Origin: Acholoe squamosa | Lineage: Eukaryota; Annelida; Polychaeta; Phyllodocida; Polynoidae | NCBI GenBank assembly: GCA_949317995.1 | Contig: OX439038.1 | Coordinates: 71,682,659 to 71,746,658, forward strand | DNA: 64,000 nucleotides | Direction of reading: 5' to 3' | In this document: piece after piece, positions 30,001-42,500 of the stretch | How positions within the stretch are numbered: position 1 is the stretch's first letter | Layout of the letters: the number at the start of each line of letters is the position of its first letter | Translations under genes and position numbers: made by a program | The notes under the pieces: generated by a model | Seen by the model: the letters and a program-made list of their open reading frames with translations, nothing else | What the model was told of the DNA's origin: nothing | The model's database searches: none

Positions 30001-32421
30001 GACCAAATCTGTTTTATGCAACATAGATGTAGGATAATAAATACCATACATCTTTGTGTATAAGCCTACATTTTCTCATTTTAAAGTTTATGCCCAATCT
30101 CTGCCATATTTCCTTTTAATAGAACACCTTATTGTTATTTTTTTGCCTATAAAAGAAGCAGGCTGTGATGCTTTATAATTCAAACATCCATACAGACAAC
30201 ACACTGGGTTTGGATCTTTCCTGTTATACCAATTTGAAACGGTAACAGAAGAGGGGCTCAGTTGTACTCAGAGGGAGAAAAGCATATCCAAGACATCTCA
30301 GATAGCATGACAATCAGGAGAAATATGTATAACGCCGTAATCTCACAGCAGGATTAAACCATAATCTAACGCCCAAGCTTAGAAAAATGAAGACATCACT
30401 AACTTAGCTGAGATGCATGTTCAATTCGAATCAGATATCAGGGCAACTGTATTGCTTCATGCCCCATGGTGTTAAATTGTACAATGTTTGGTATTACTAT
30501 GTGCAAATTCAAAAATAACAGTTGAAGAAGCTACTAGTGTGACCTGTCTACATTATAGCATCTGTAGAGGCTTTCCTGGTAGAGAAGTCACTTGGCAGTA
30601 AGATAAACTTTTCAAAAGGGACCGCAGAAAAGGCCGACTCGCTAGGGCGACCTTGATGATTGGAACGTCTGTGTATGTCTGATCAAATCAGAGAAAAATC
30701 GAATCGGGCCCTTCTGTGATGCCCATTAGGGTTGCATCATGCTATGCACAAGCTTATCAAGGCTCGCAATCTCTGCACTAGGGCATAATGTTAACCCCTG
30801 AGAGAGTGTATCACCAACATCTATGGTGCATTTAAACGCTGTGCAGCCCTAAAAGGGTTAACTCTGAAGACCACCTCCCAAAATAATATACAAATGGGGT
30901 ACAGGGACTGAGTAGAGCCAAGATGATCCCAGCTTGAAATTAATTCTTAATTAACCATGGTAATATCTCTGCCATCATCTGCCCCTTTTACAAGCAATAT
31001 TATTGAGATCTGACACTACCAACCATGGTCATTGTATTACTTATCATGAGTCATGCCACAAACATCTTGGTGTTACAGAGTATGAGTCAAGCTGATCTTT
31101 TTGAACTGCCTCCTGGTGAATTATCACAAGAGGGCACCACTTTTGTACAAAGCGTTGTTTAACAGTTCTCCATATTTCATAAATCCAAGTGACCGACATG
31201 ATTTACCCATATATGACAGTGATACAAGTTTCCCGAAGAAGCAAGAAATGTCGACACCAGAATTTGACTCAACACGCTTGTCTAGAGTATGGTTCGGTAG
31301 CGCCATGTTCAACGCATGTTTCTTAATGAATATATACAATTTTACCATCAATCATACAGGCACTTCTCACACAAACCCTGTTTGAAATGATAACGCTCAT
31401 TCTCAAGCTTATAAATCAAAGCACATCTATCACTGATGGCATATATATCTACAGGACATATACATTATAATTGTATACAGGTAAAGTTACCGGTACTACC
31501 TTTCTTCTGCCATGATCAAGTGTCTGTCATTATGTTTTACCGCTAATCAGAGATGCCTCTTCCCAACAAGCAAAAAAGGGAAATCCTACACTTGTGGCAG
31601 ACTTCTGCTAAGAAATGATATAATTTCATACAGATCTACCAGAGAAAATAGAACTTCCTACAAATGTAGGAAATATGGCATCTTTGACTGCTTATGGAAT
31701 CAACTGGTGACAATCTTCGCGCTGGCCACACCATACAACAAATAGTTGAGTGATTTCATGTGAGCATCAATGTGTGATTTATCTTTGTTCTCAAAGCAGT
31801 TTTCTTATCTGGTGTAATGCATGCCCTTCTAAAATGCTCTTATACAAAGAGCAGAAAAAAAAACAATGTTGAATCTAGAACTTTCAAGGCAGTTATATGA
31901 ACAATGCAATTCACTTTCTCTTTACCATTTATAGTGTAAATATTGATTGCTCAAGAACTGCGAAGATATCTCCGTAACAACCAAGCCAGCATAATTTTTT
32001 AGCGCCTCCCACGCCGCGTAGCGGCGGTACCGCGAAGCGGTACGGGAGTGCGCTATGATGATTTCATTTGCCCCATGTGATGAGGTGTCACAATACAGAA
32101 TCCACAAACTAAATTCCCTCGTATGCAAGAAATGACGTTGTGACCGCTTAAAAAAACGCAGGGAGGCGTTTTTTACGCGGTCACAACCGCATTTCTTGTT
32201 GACAGTGTTTTGGGAAATACCAGTTGCTGAGGTTGTAATCATTTTTGAGATGCAACACAGAAAAAATCTGTCCTGAAGGGATTTTCGACATCTGGCCTAC
32301 CAGGATGTCATGAGGGTACCGGTCCAAAGACAGCAACAATGATGAAGACAAAGAATAATGGTGATTAATGTTGATGATAATGACTGATGTAACGCTTAAA
32401 ATGGCTGACTGTCTCCTTGCC
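27044..32421. other. Intergenic region / HSF 3' side
   Basis: No supported coding gene. The part next to 32422 must hold the 3' untranslated region of the heat shock factor gene. TTTATT words on the plus strand (AATAAA on the minus), for example at 27815-27820, are possible polyadenylation signals, but none is decisive. G runs occur at 27220-27236 and 27340-27349 and an A run at 27466-27479. Short open frames at 28301-28519 and 31101-31385 have no family signature. A CpG-rich inverted-repeat patch lies at 31998-32055. Confidence 0.45.
32127..32197 (-). ncRNA. Long near-perfect hairpin in the putative HSF 3' UTR
   Basis: AAGAAATG..GTTGTGACCGC..AAAAAACGC at 32127-32159 pairs with its complement at 32166-32197 over about 32 positions, with few mismatches and a 6-base loop. 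It lies 225-295 bases beyond the HSF stop codon on the transcribed strand. It could be a small MITE or an RNA hairpin that acts in the message. I have no evidence for a microRNA. Confidence 0.45.
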
Positions 32422-35400
32422 TTAGTCTACTTCCTCGGTAGACGTCGTGGTGGAGGCACTAGGGTCCATGAGACGTGGCCCGCCCAGTGCCTCAGCGCTG
32501 ATGTGGGGCGTGTTGAGCGTTGATGCCTGGTTGTCATCCTCATCCAGGGGCGTACTTTGAGAGAGGTCACCAAGGTCAAACAAGGTCATGATGTCATCTG
32601 GCGGGTTGTACTGCACTACCTCGTTCCCTGTATCAAGGATAGTGATGCTATAGACACACAATCACTGCATACAGTGGCTTTATCAGTGTCACGTTTTAGG
32701 ACCTAGTGCTTATAACTTTGGATGGAAGATTACCCCTGGGCCTTAAGCAAAACAGGCGCAAATTCAGGGTAGTTTAAGGGTTATTTCAGCGACACCCATC
32801 CCTGGCACGAATACAGGACCCTGCAGGGCCTTATTCAAAGATACAGGATCTAAAGCTACTGTCTATACTGTATTACATATACAGGATCTAAAGCTACTGT
32901 CTATACTGTATTACATATACAGGATCTAAAGCTACTGTCTATACTGTTGTGGTGGTCCCGCGTCGTCTTCGAGGTACCTTCGTGGTCCTCGTGGGCGACG
33001 TCGAGAGCACCTCTATTACCCGACGTCTGGGGGCGCTGGAGTCCAGCGCCACGTCACCACTTGGTCACGTGGCCCTCGACTCCAGTGTATATAAGGCCGT
33101 TGTACGGCCTTCCTCAGGGTCAGTCCAGCCCCGACTGACCATCGTGAGTGATGGTTGGCGGCTGCCCGGCTACCATATTCTAGTACTCCTCTGTGCTGCT
33201 GCACAGAGGAGGTGTATGTGGAATATCAACTGTAGACACTAGAAGGCCTAGTGTCGAACCTGATTTAGAGTTCAAACTCTGCCACCTGTAACTGTGATCG
33301 AGAACGGCTGATGCCTATGTGTTATTAGACAATAAAGTTTTAACTGGAACCTGAATAGTTGTTCTTCGTTGTTTATCGAAAGATTCGATTGAACATCGAG
33401 GGGTAGAACACTACACTGTTTTACATATACAGGATCTAAAGCTACTGTCTATACTGTATTACATATACAGGATCTAAAGCTACTGTCTATACTGTTTTAC
33501 ATATACAGGATCTAAAGCTACTGTCTATACTGTATAACATATACAGGATCTAAACCTACTGTCTATACTGTATTACATATACAGGATCTAAAGCTACTGT
33601 CTATACTGTTTTACATATAGAGGATCTAAAGCTACTGTCTATACTGTATTACATATACAGGATCTAAAGCTACTGTCTATACTGTTTTACATATACAGGA
33701 TCTAAAGCTACTGTCTATACTGTATTACATATACAGGATCTAAAGCTACTGTCTATACTGTATTACATATACAGGATCTAAAGCTACTGTCTATACTGTA
33801 TTACATATACAGGATCTAAAGCTACTGTCTATACTGTATTACATATACAGGATCTAAAGCTACTGTCTATACTGTTTTACATATACAGGATCTAAAGCTA
33901 CTGTCTATACTGTTTTACATATACAGGATCTAAAGCTACTGTCTATACTGTATTACATATACAGGATCTAAAGCTACTGTCTATACTGTTTTACATATAC
34001 AGGATCTAAAGCTACTGTCTATACTGTATTACATATACAGGATCTAAAGCTACTGTCTATACTGTATTACATATTGTTTTACTATTGAAGCATTATCTTA
34101 CAATATCAAATAGCCCTTAATCTACATAATGAAGGTTAAGTTTAGACCATTAGCCTATGATGTCATTGACATTTATGTTCTATGTCATTGTCTATGTCCT
34201 TTGTCATTGCTGCATGAGTTAGACAACAAATGGGCATTTGTGCACTATTGGCCCTTAAAGGGTTAAGATGTTCCTTAAAGGGTTATGTTGAGCGAGCTGG
34301 AACTAACGCTACTTGCACCTTTCTTTGTTTGTGCTATACCATAATGACAGCTATGGTAAACACTCCCAGTCATGTTACATACCTCTTCATGGGCCAAACT
34401 TGTTAGACTACATGAAACACACACTCAGCATTTCACTATATTCTAATGTGCCTGTGATAGCCAAACTGCACACCATCTGCACATGTAGTTACTGCCCATG
34501 CAAGTGTGTAATTTTTCTCTATGTTCTATTGTTGCAGAATCGGGGTCCAGAACTTTACCATACATATAATTATGGCACTGACTCGAGTCAATGACATAAC
34601 ATATCTCACATATTTTACCATGGCAATCTCAATTTTGTAGAAAATGTACAATCTATAGAGATAAATCTTATCAGAGACGTACCGGTGATGTAGTCGGCAC
34701 TCGATGTTGACGGCTGTTGCTGGTCTGGATAAAGTCCTGACAGTCCACCCAACTCAAACATCTGTACAAAATTTCACAATGACATCCGGATTAATACATG
34801 TGGTGAAACCGATGCTACTGTATCATTTAAACGTACCCAAAATTGATATATAATACCAAATGATATTACATATGCCAATATCTAGTCTGAAATGTTTGGG
34901 TAAATGGTTAAACAAGAGACTTTCTTTTTTCACCGATATGAAGTCCTGCTTGGGATGAATCATTTTGGGTGAAGTTAAATTGAAAGGATGACAGGGCTGA
35001 ATGTAGGCCTATATAAGATATAGACACGACATCAGAACATGTCAGGTACACATATAGGAAAACAGGAAGATCAAGCATAATTTGAGACTGTGACAAAGAT
35101 TTTGTTATACCCAGGTACATCCAGACAACCCAACAACACTCTAACTCTAACATAATGCAGCAATGTGCATTGCTTGTAATTCGAAAAACTAGTCGATGAC
35201 ACTCCTAAGCTAGCACCACTATACTCCTGTGGAATGGACTCACCCAGGTAAGGCATGTCTACATGTGCCATCATTCACACCACCAATCACCCCTTTCCCT
35301 GCATAAATTGGACTAACCCAAAGCAAGATCAACATAATCACCCCAATATTCCTGTGAAATGGGGTATCCCAGGTAAAGCAAGCCAACACCAACCACCCCT

Positions 35401-36547
35401 CTCCTTACAGAAATGGGACTGACACAAGGGAAGTCTATGGTAAGTTAACACTCACTGTTCGCAAAACTACCACCAAAACTGCTATATTCGCACCCAGTCA
35501 CACCACCTCTGCCAAAAAAGAGTGGGAATGTTGATACATGGATCAACATCCCATAGGCTTAACCATTGTCCCCAGAGGCACCTTAAGTGCACATCTGTCC
35601 ATTACACTCTACTTTGATGTACTTATCAAGCAAAATCTCCATACCAAATGAAAATTCTTTTAAATGTTTTTTTCAAAAACCTTAAATAGACATTCTCCCC
35701 TAACATGTCATGCCAAATTTAAAAATAAAAGTGAAAGCTGTCTTGCTTTATTGGGCAAATATAGACCTCCCCTCTTTTTCCCTACTCTCTGAGGGTCTTA
35801 AAATGTGCATTTGCAACCTGGTTCTTATAACTCGTTTTTCAAGTTAAAAATGGGTTGAAGCGGAAAGGGTCTCATGGTACGGTACTGGCAAATGCCAGTA
35901 ATCAACTCCAGTTATTACCCAGTTATATCATGGATATGATTGTCTTTCAAGTCTGGCATCATTGAAGAAGTCTAGAAACAAGGCTCTGTCTTTACATGCA
36001 GTATAAAAGAACTATCATGGTGTGGAAACCTTAACACAGCAAATACATAAATGGGCAGTGGTTTAGGTATGGCGTTAGCTAAAATAACGCGCTTGTAGTA
36101 ATAGTTGGAACAACTTACGCTGTCACTCCCACTGACCGTACCGCCGATTGCAGAAGTCAGATTGAACAACTGTCAACAAACACAACCCCTTGTTATTAAA
36201 CACTGTGTGGGTGTGTGCAGTAAACCTGCTGCAGTAATCAACAGTGTCCTACACAAGAGGACTTGAAACTTTAGGGGCACCACAACACTCTAAGTCACTG
36301 CACTTTTTTATCATAAAAAATGCAGCTCTCCCACATAACTGAACAGGGCTGCATTTTTGTATCATGTATATCAGTTTTTTTAATGGGAGAATGCCTCCTG
36401 AAATGTCATATCAAATTTGAGGTCATGAAAAAGGGATACATTACCCCCATTATTGTGCTCGGCTCAAACGTGTACTGTCCACCCGAGAGGATATCTTTTA
36501 ACGAGTCAAGGTCATTCTGCAGAGTGTCCAGGTGCTCTGACATCTCC
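32422..36547 (-). CDS. HSF exons 11-14: HR-C region and C-terminal activation domain
   Basis: Exon 11 (36547-36445) encodes [20 protein letters not shown], the counterpart of the helical segment before HR-C. Exon 12 (36169-36119) is 51 bases. Exon 13 (34761-34683) gives [17 protein letters not shown]. Exon 14 (32627-32422) gives [18 protein letters not shown] and an acidic Ser/Thr-rich end at TAA. Acidic and hydrophobic residues alternate, as in HSF1 activation domains. Exon 12 is small enough to be skipped without a frame change, so isoforms are possible. Confidence 0.85.
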
Positions 36548-39500
36548 CTGAAAAAAAAGACATCCTTGTTGAAAAGATTTAAATTTCTACGGGGCTAAGT
36601 TTTCACGTCCTGACCACACTAAGCTACCACTCGGAATCAAAAATTTTTTTAAAAAAAAAAAAAATTGTTGAAAAGATTTGGCGTGTGCTATAGAGCACTT
36701 ATGGCCCAGGGTAAATAAAAAGAAATTATTAAACCTACTCAGATTTGTATGGCAAATAACTCCTCTCTTAGCGAGTTAAGCATTCCACAATGCCAGCAGG
36801 TCTTGAATAAGGATCCATATATCCATACATGGCCTGAGAGAGTGAAATTCTTATTGGAACCGACTTCTGTTTGAAGGAACCGACTTTTAAAGGTGCTTTG
36901 GCCTAGGGAACTGACTTTCAAAGTCGGTTAGGGCAAGGGAACAGACTTATAGAGGTGGTTTGGCCTGGGGAAAGACTTACAAAGTCGTTAAGGGCAAGGA
37001 AACAGACTTACAATGTACTTCTGGTTGTGGGAACCAACTTTATAGGTTGTAGGAACAGACATACAAAGTCGGTTATACATAACTACAAAAACTAGATATG
37101 ATCAAATTGCATGAGTGCAGATGTAAGGTGTAGATTCACAAAAAGTCCCCAATGCCTGCTGAATTTTAGTCTTAATTGAAATTTTCCATATGACTCAATG
37201 TGCTATAGAAATCTCAGAATCGATCGCATTATGGAAGTGTGCTGAAGCCATCTTGTAGTCAGTAGAGCTGGAAAAAATGTAACCACAAGGAAGCATACGT
37301 CACATGGATTTTCAACTTTCCAAGATGAAAGACGGAGGTCTAAAGTTTATTGTGGATTTAATTATTTTGATGGAAAAAGGTAAGTAAAATTGAGAAATTA
37401 AACAAATTGCATTTGCGAAGAATGTAGATTTGGGCAACACCAATGACCCAGGGAGACACTGGGACAATTATTTAGTACTGAAAGAAAGAACTGATCTCTC
37501 TCAGCTACCAGTAGGTTTCAAATAGCGGCGAGGGGGAAGAGGCACCAAGTCACAGCAACCCGCATATAAAATTCAACCCAGTTGAGAAAAAAGGTATATG
37601 GGGCACCTGGGCCTTAATTTTGAATACAGTAAATTCTCCCGTATAAGCCGCGGCTTACACCAGAATACAAATCAGAATTAGGCTTATAGGATTGGCCCGA
37701 GGCTTATACGAGGGTATCTATTACTATGGAACAGTACTAAACCATCAATTTTTAGGCCTCATGTGCAGCTTATACCATACTCCTAAATTCAGGGTGCGCC
37801 TTGTTATATAAGGAGTACGGCTTATACGAGAGAATTTACGGTAGTTTAGTAGCGATTTAATGACCAACCGATGAGCACCCCCTACTTGGGGAAGTTCTAT
37901 GAGGTGCAGTAACCTGAAGTGCCGGTACTACTGTAGTATTCACTCCCACAAAATATGTTACATTAGCTCTTTATACTCGTTGATCATAGTTGCCATTTCC
38001 AACGATGTCTATACATTTTCCTGAGATGCACGTTTGGCCCGATTTTTATATATCCTGAGGACATCCCGTCAAATTACTGGTATACCCTACCATATTCCCA
38101 TACCGTGATTGCCCGTTGAAGCACATTTACAGTTATGAATTACACAACACAATGTACCTTTTATCCCTCTGTGCTTAGACAGGACCTATGCTTACTTGAA
38201 GTTCTTAAAGACTTCGAAGGAGGTGGGGTTTCAATGAGGGGGGGGGGGGGTCAAAAGTCTGCCCTTGAAAGAGACTTACATTGTGCGTAAAATAAATGGG
38301 CAGTCACGATGTTATTTTTTACTAAACTTCACTAAAGCAGGAGTTACACGACGCAACTAGTTGCATGCAATTTGTTGCATGCAACTAGTTGCATGCAACT
38401 AGTTGCTGCTCTTAAATGTGCATAAGCAACTAGTTGCACCAAAGCAATATCTAGGCACCTCAATCAAGCACCTGCTGCCTAAAATAAAGTAGATTGAACT
38501 AGAAATGCACTAGAAATAGATGTTTGTGCTTGCTTTTAAGACTTAGGGGTTGATCATTCATAGCTTGAGTGGCCAGGCTGTATCTTGACATCCTACTCAA
38601 TGGTAGGCCTTTGTCAATAATCTATGCCATGTTAGGTTACCATTCCCTGACATTCTCCTTCTCCTCTTACCTGCTGCCTCTTGAATCAAAATGGGGACAC
38701 ATCATGATTTTTTCCATGGGAAGGACATAAAGGCAATCAAATATCTAAAGTAATATTGTTTTCTCATTCTAACTTTACAATACCCCGGTACCTACCACTA
38801 CCTCCCATCTATACCATATACAACACAATCATTGTCATGGAGACCCCCCTAGTTACTGGAGGAGGGCAGTTGGCAACCATGCCATTTGAATCAAGGTAGT
38901 GCTGAGGTGAAGACGGGTCCATTCCCATGTCTCATTAGTAATTTTTCTATTCTTGCCCATAGTGGTGCCCCCTGGTGGCTAAATAAGGAACTAAATCCCG
39001 CAGGAACCCCCATTTCTGCTTGCTGGCTCACAATTAGGTTGCTAAATATTCATGATGTTCATAATTCCACATTTCTAAAGTCAAAGTTGAATTGGTGTAG
39101 CTCTGTTGGAACCATATGTGCTACATGAGCTGATTCCTACAGCAATCAATGATAAGAATTGATAGGAATCATATGCCCTCATTATAATTAATCTACCAGT
39201 AAACATGCCAGTTTAATTGTTATAAGGAATAGGATTTTATAACACAATTTCTATCATTCTGGAACCATCCGTGCCACACAAATTAAAATTGCAAGTAAAT
39301 CCCTTATTATATACCTGATGCATATTTGACATCTTCCCTGCTCATATAAGGTATAAAGGACTACAGCATGCCCTACTGGTGTAGTCAATGCCTCTTCCTC
39401 ACTCATCTAGACTATAGTATATGAGACTACAGCATGCCCTGAAGACATTACTAGCACTGCCGATGCCCCCGGGGCCTATCCTTTATATCTCCGTACTGCA

Positions 39501-42500
39501 GGCAACTACAGCCTGACCTGGGAGCATTACTACCATCAATGCCCCCAGGGCCTATCCTCTCTGTCTCCATACTACAGGCAACTACAGCTTGCTTGAGCCA
39601 CCAATGCCCCCAGGGCCTACAAACCTTTACTTCTTTAGGCTACAACCTACTGAGGCATGCCCCAGGGGCAACATGCATGCCGCCAATGCTCCTGGGGCAT
39701 AGCATTTACTTCTATAGCCTACAAACTACATCCTTGTCATGGATGGCCTCAGGGCATCGTCCAACCTCCTGGGGGGTTTGTTTAATTGGCATTGGATCTA
39801 ACCTAAATATGTAAGAGCATATGCCCCTGGGGCATTATCCATATTACGGATCATAACAATGGAGGAATGGATCATCACATTCTGGTGAAGTAGATATGTG
39901 AGACATTGGGGAGTGGTCATTTTTTAATAATGGGGTGGGAGGGGGGTCGTTCCGGGGGGACAAAAAAATCAAACCCCTCTTAGAGGAGGACAAAAAATGA
40001 TATTTATTACCGGTATTGATATCCACCCCTTTTAAGTGAAAAAGTCAGTGCTGCTTGCATGCAGAATTTCACCCCCCCCCCCCTCAGATTTGTTTTGACC
40101 CAACTGTCTTATTTGGTCTTCCCAAAACAACCTAGTGTGACTTTGGGTTTTATTGGGTTTTGCCCCCCCCCCCACCTAACCAAGGGGGTCTTTTTCACTT
40201 TGCAATATATGACTTGGGCCTTACTTTTGTTCTATTTGGAATATTTTGGCTTTTTTTTTTCTCTGAACTACTGAGGAGATGCAGTAGGAGGGAGGACATC
40301 ATGAAGTGATGTTCCTCCATGTAGGACCCCCCTTTGGTGATGCAGTTTAAGGGAGGAGGTACAGAGGAGCAGAACTCGGTGGGAAGAGATTCAGGGGAGC
40401 TGGCCTTGGAGGGTGCAGGATGAACTGGGCATGGAGCAAGTCAGTATACCAGTCAGAGGGAGGGGCTCCTGTATTGTACCCATCAGAGGGAGAGAGTCCT
40501 GAGGTGTACCCATCAGAGGGATAGAGTCCTGAGGTGTACCAGTCAGAAGGAGAGTACAAGGTGGCCGATGCACCCCGAGGGGGAAACACCCCCCAAGAGG
40601 TGGATCAGCCACCTTGTATACCATGGAGATTATTCCTCTATTTATCAGACATCAATGATGTACCTACAGGTTTAGCCTTTAAGGACACCAATGATGTACA
40701 GGTGGTCACCAGTTTTAACCCTACAAAGGACAGCAACGATGTAACTAAAGGTTTAACCCTTCAAGTACAGAACGATGTACCAACAGTTTTAACCCTATAA
40801 GGACAGTAACGATGTACCTTTAGGTTTAACCCTTTATAGGGCTACAACGAAGTACCTAAAGTTTTAACCCTTTAAGGACAGCAACGATGTACTGGGGATA
40901 CCTACAGGGTTAACTCTTTAAGGACAGTAAGTAGGTATACATAGGTTTAACCTTTTGAGGACTGTAGTGGTGCATCTATATAGTTTCAACCCTTTGAATA
41001 GGAGAGGATCAGGAATCTACAGTGTAAATATGCCTAACCCATGAAGTACAGCAATGACGGACATATAGTTAACACTGCAGCAGTGTTTTAAATGACCTTA
41101 TATCAGAATGATCAGGGATATTGCACTAAAACACATACAAAATGGGTTCCATGGCGCATGGCCCTTAAGTCTTATGGCACCATGTCATTTGGCACCATGT
41201 CACATGCCCGAAATATTAGTGGCCGAAATGACATATGGCCGAAATGACATGGCCGAAATGTCAGATGGCCGAAATGTCAGATGGCCGAAATGTCATTGAA
41301 CTCCATACTTCTCCAACCTGATCCAGTGGACAGAGTGTTGAATCAACTTTTTTTAAATGTTTGTATATATGCATCAAAAGTTGATTTGAAGTTCAATGTT
41401 GGACCTTCAATGTTGTTTATATATTGATCCCATTTATAGCTTTCTCCTCGTTTCGAGTGGATATCCCAACTTGTATCATTGAAATTGACATTTATTATTT
41501 AATGTTGACAACCCATTGACGGCCCCCATTCACAATACAACACCATACCACACCAGTACAACACCATATGACACCATACAACACCAGTACCACACCAGTA
41601 CAACACCATACAACACCAGTTACACACCATACAACACCATACCACACCAGTACAACACCATACCACACCAGTACCAAGTATTTCGGCCATATGTCATTTC
41701 GGCCATGTGTCGTTTCGGCCAAATGACATTTCGGCTAGATGTCTTTTAGGCCATACATTTTTCGGCCATGTGTCATGGTGTTATAAGTCGCAGGGCTACT
41801 TGGCTTATAGGCCATAGGACTGGAACCCTACAAAATGACTCTCACTTGTGATTTGTTACATGTCTCTTCGGGACCGTTCAAACATTATGTAACACAAATT
41901 TGGCCAATTTTAGACCCCCCTTGTAACACTTTCTAACAAAATGACCAACAGCCCCTCTCTAATTATGGTTGGACCCCCCATGCATCAATGAAATCCATAT
42001 CTCTTTGCATTGCAATTGACAAATACAGGCTTTTCAGAGAAATAGGCTTACTTGTAAATTCCAGAGATGTCAGTTGGGTATGGGCTTAACCTCTGAAATT
42101 TTTGGGTGTTAGCAAAGCACCCATTTCTCTCAATTAATTATACTAAAAGCACCCATCTCATCTTCATTTCAACCTGTTCCCCTCATTAAAAACCTTTAAA
42201 ATTATCTCTACATTAGATGGTGATAGAAAAACAATTAAAAGAATTTCAGCCAATCAGAAGCCAGCTTAGGTTCATGTCCTCTGAAATGAGATTTCAGAGA
42301 TCCTCTGATCTCTGAAAGGTGGTTTGTCCAGAAAAGGCTAGAGGGCAGCACAAGGCATGCTTAATTTCACCTGCTGAAGCCTGAACTCTGCTCAGCCTTA
42401 TGCTCCATAGAAGTAGAAAGGGTATGTGGTAAGGGTATCTATGATTAATGTAATTCCCTCTATCTATATTATGACCACAAGATAGAAGAAGCCTCTGAGA

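Noticed and set aside
30400-30450. GTTCAATTCGAATC considered as a tRNA B box
   Set aside because: No A box at a proper distance and no cloverleaf could be drawn.
32840-34077. CRISPR-like regular repeats
   Set aside because: Units are contiguous 38-bp tandem copies without unique spacers, in an animal intron. This is a minisatellite.
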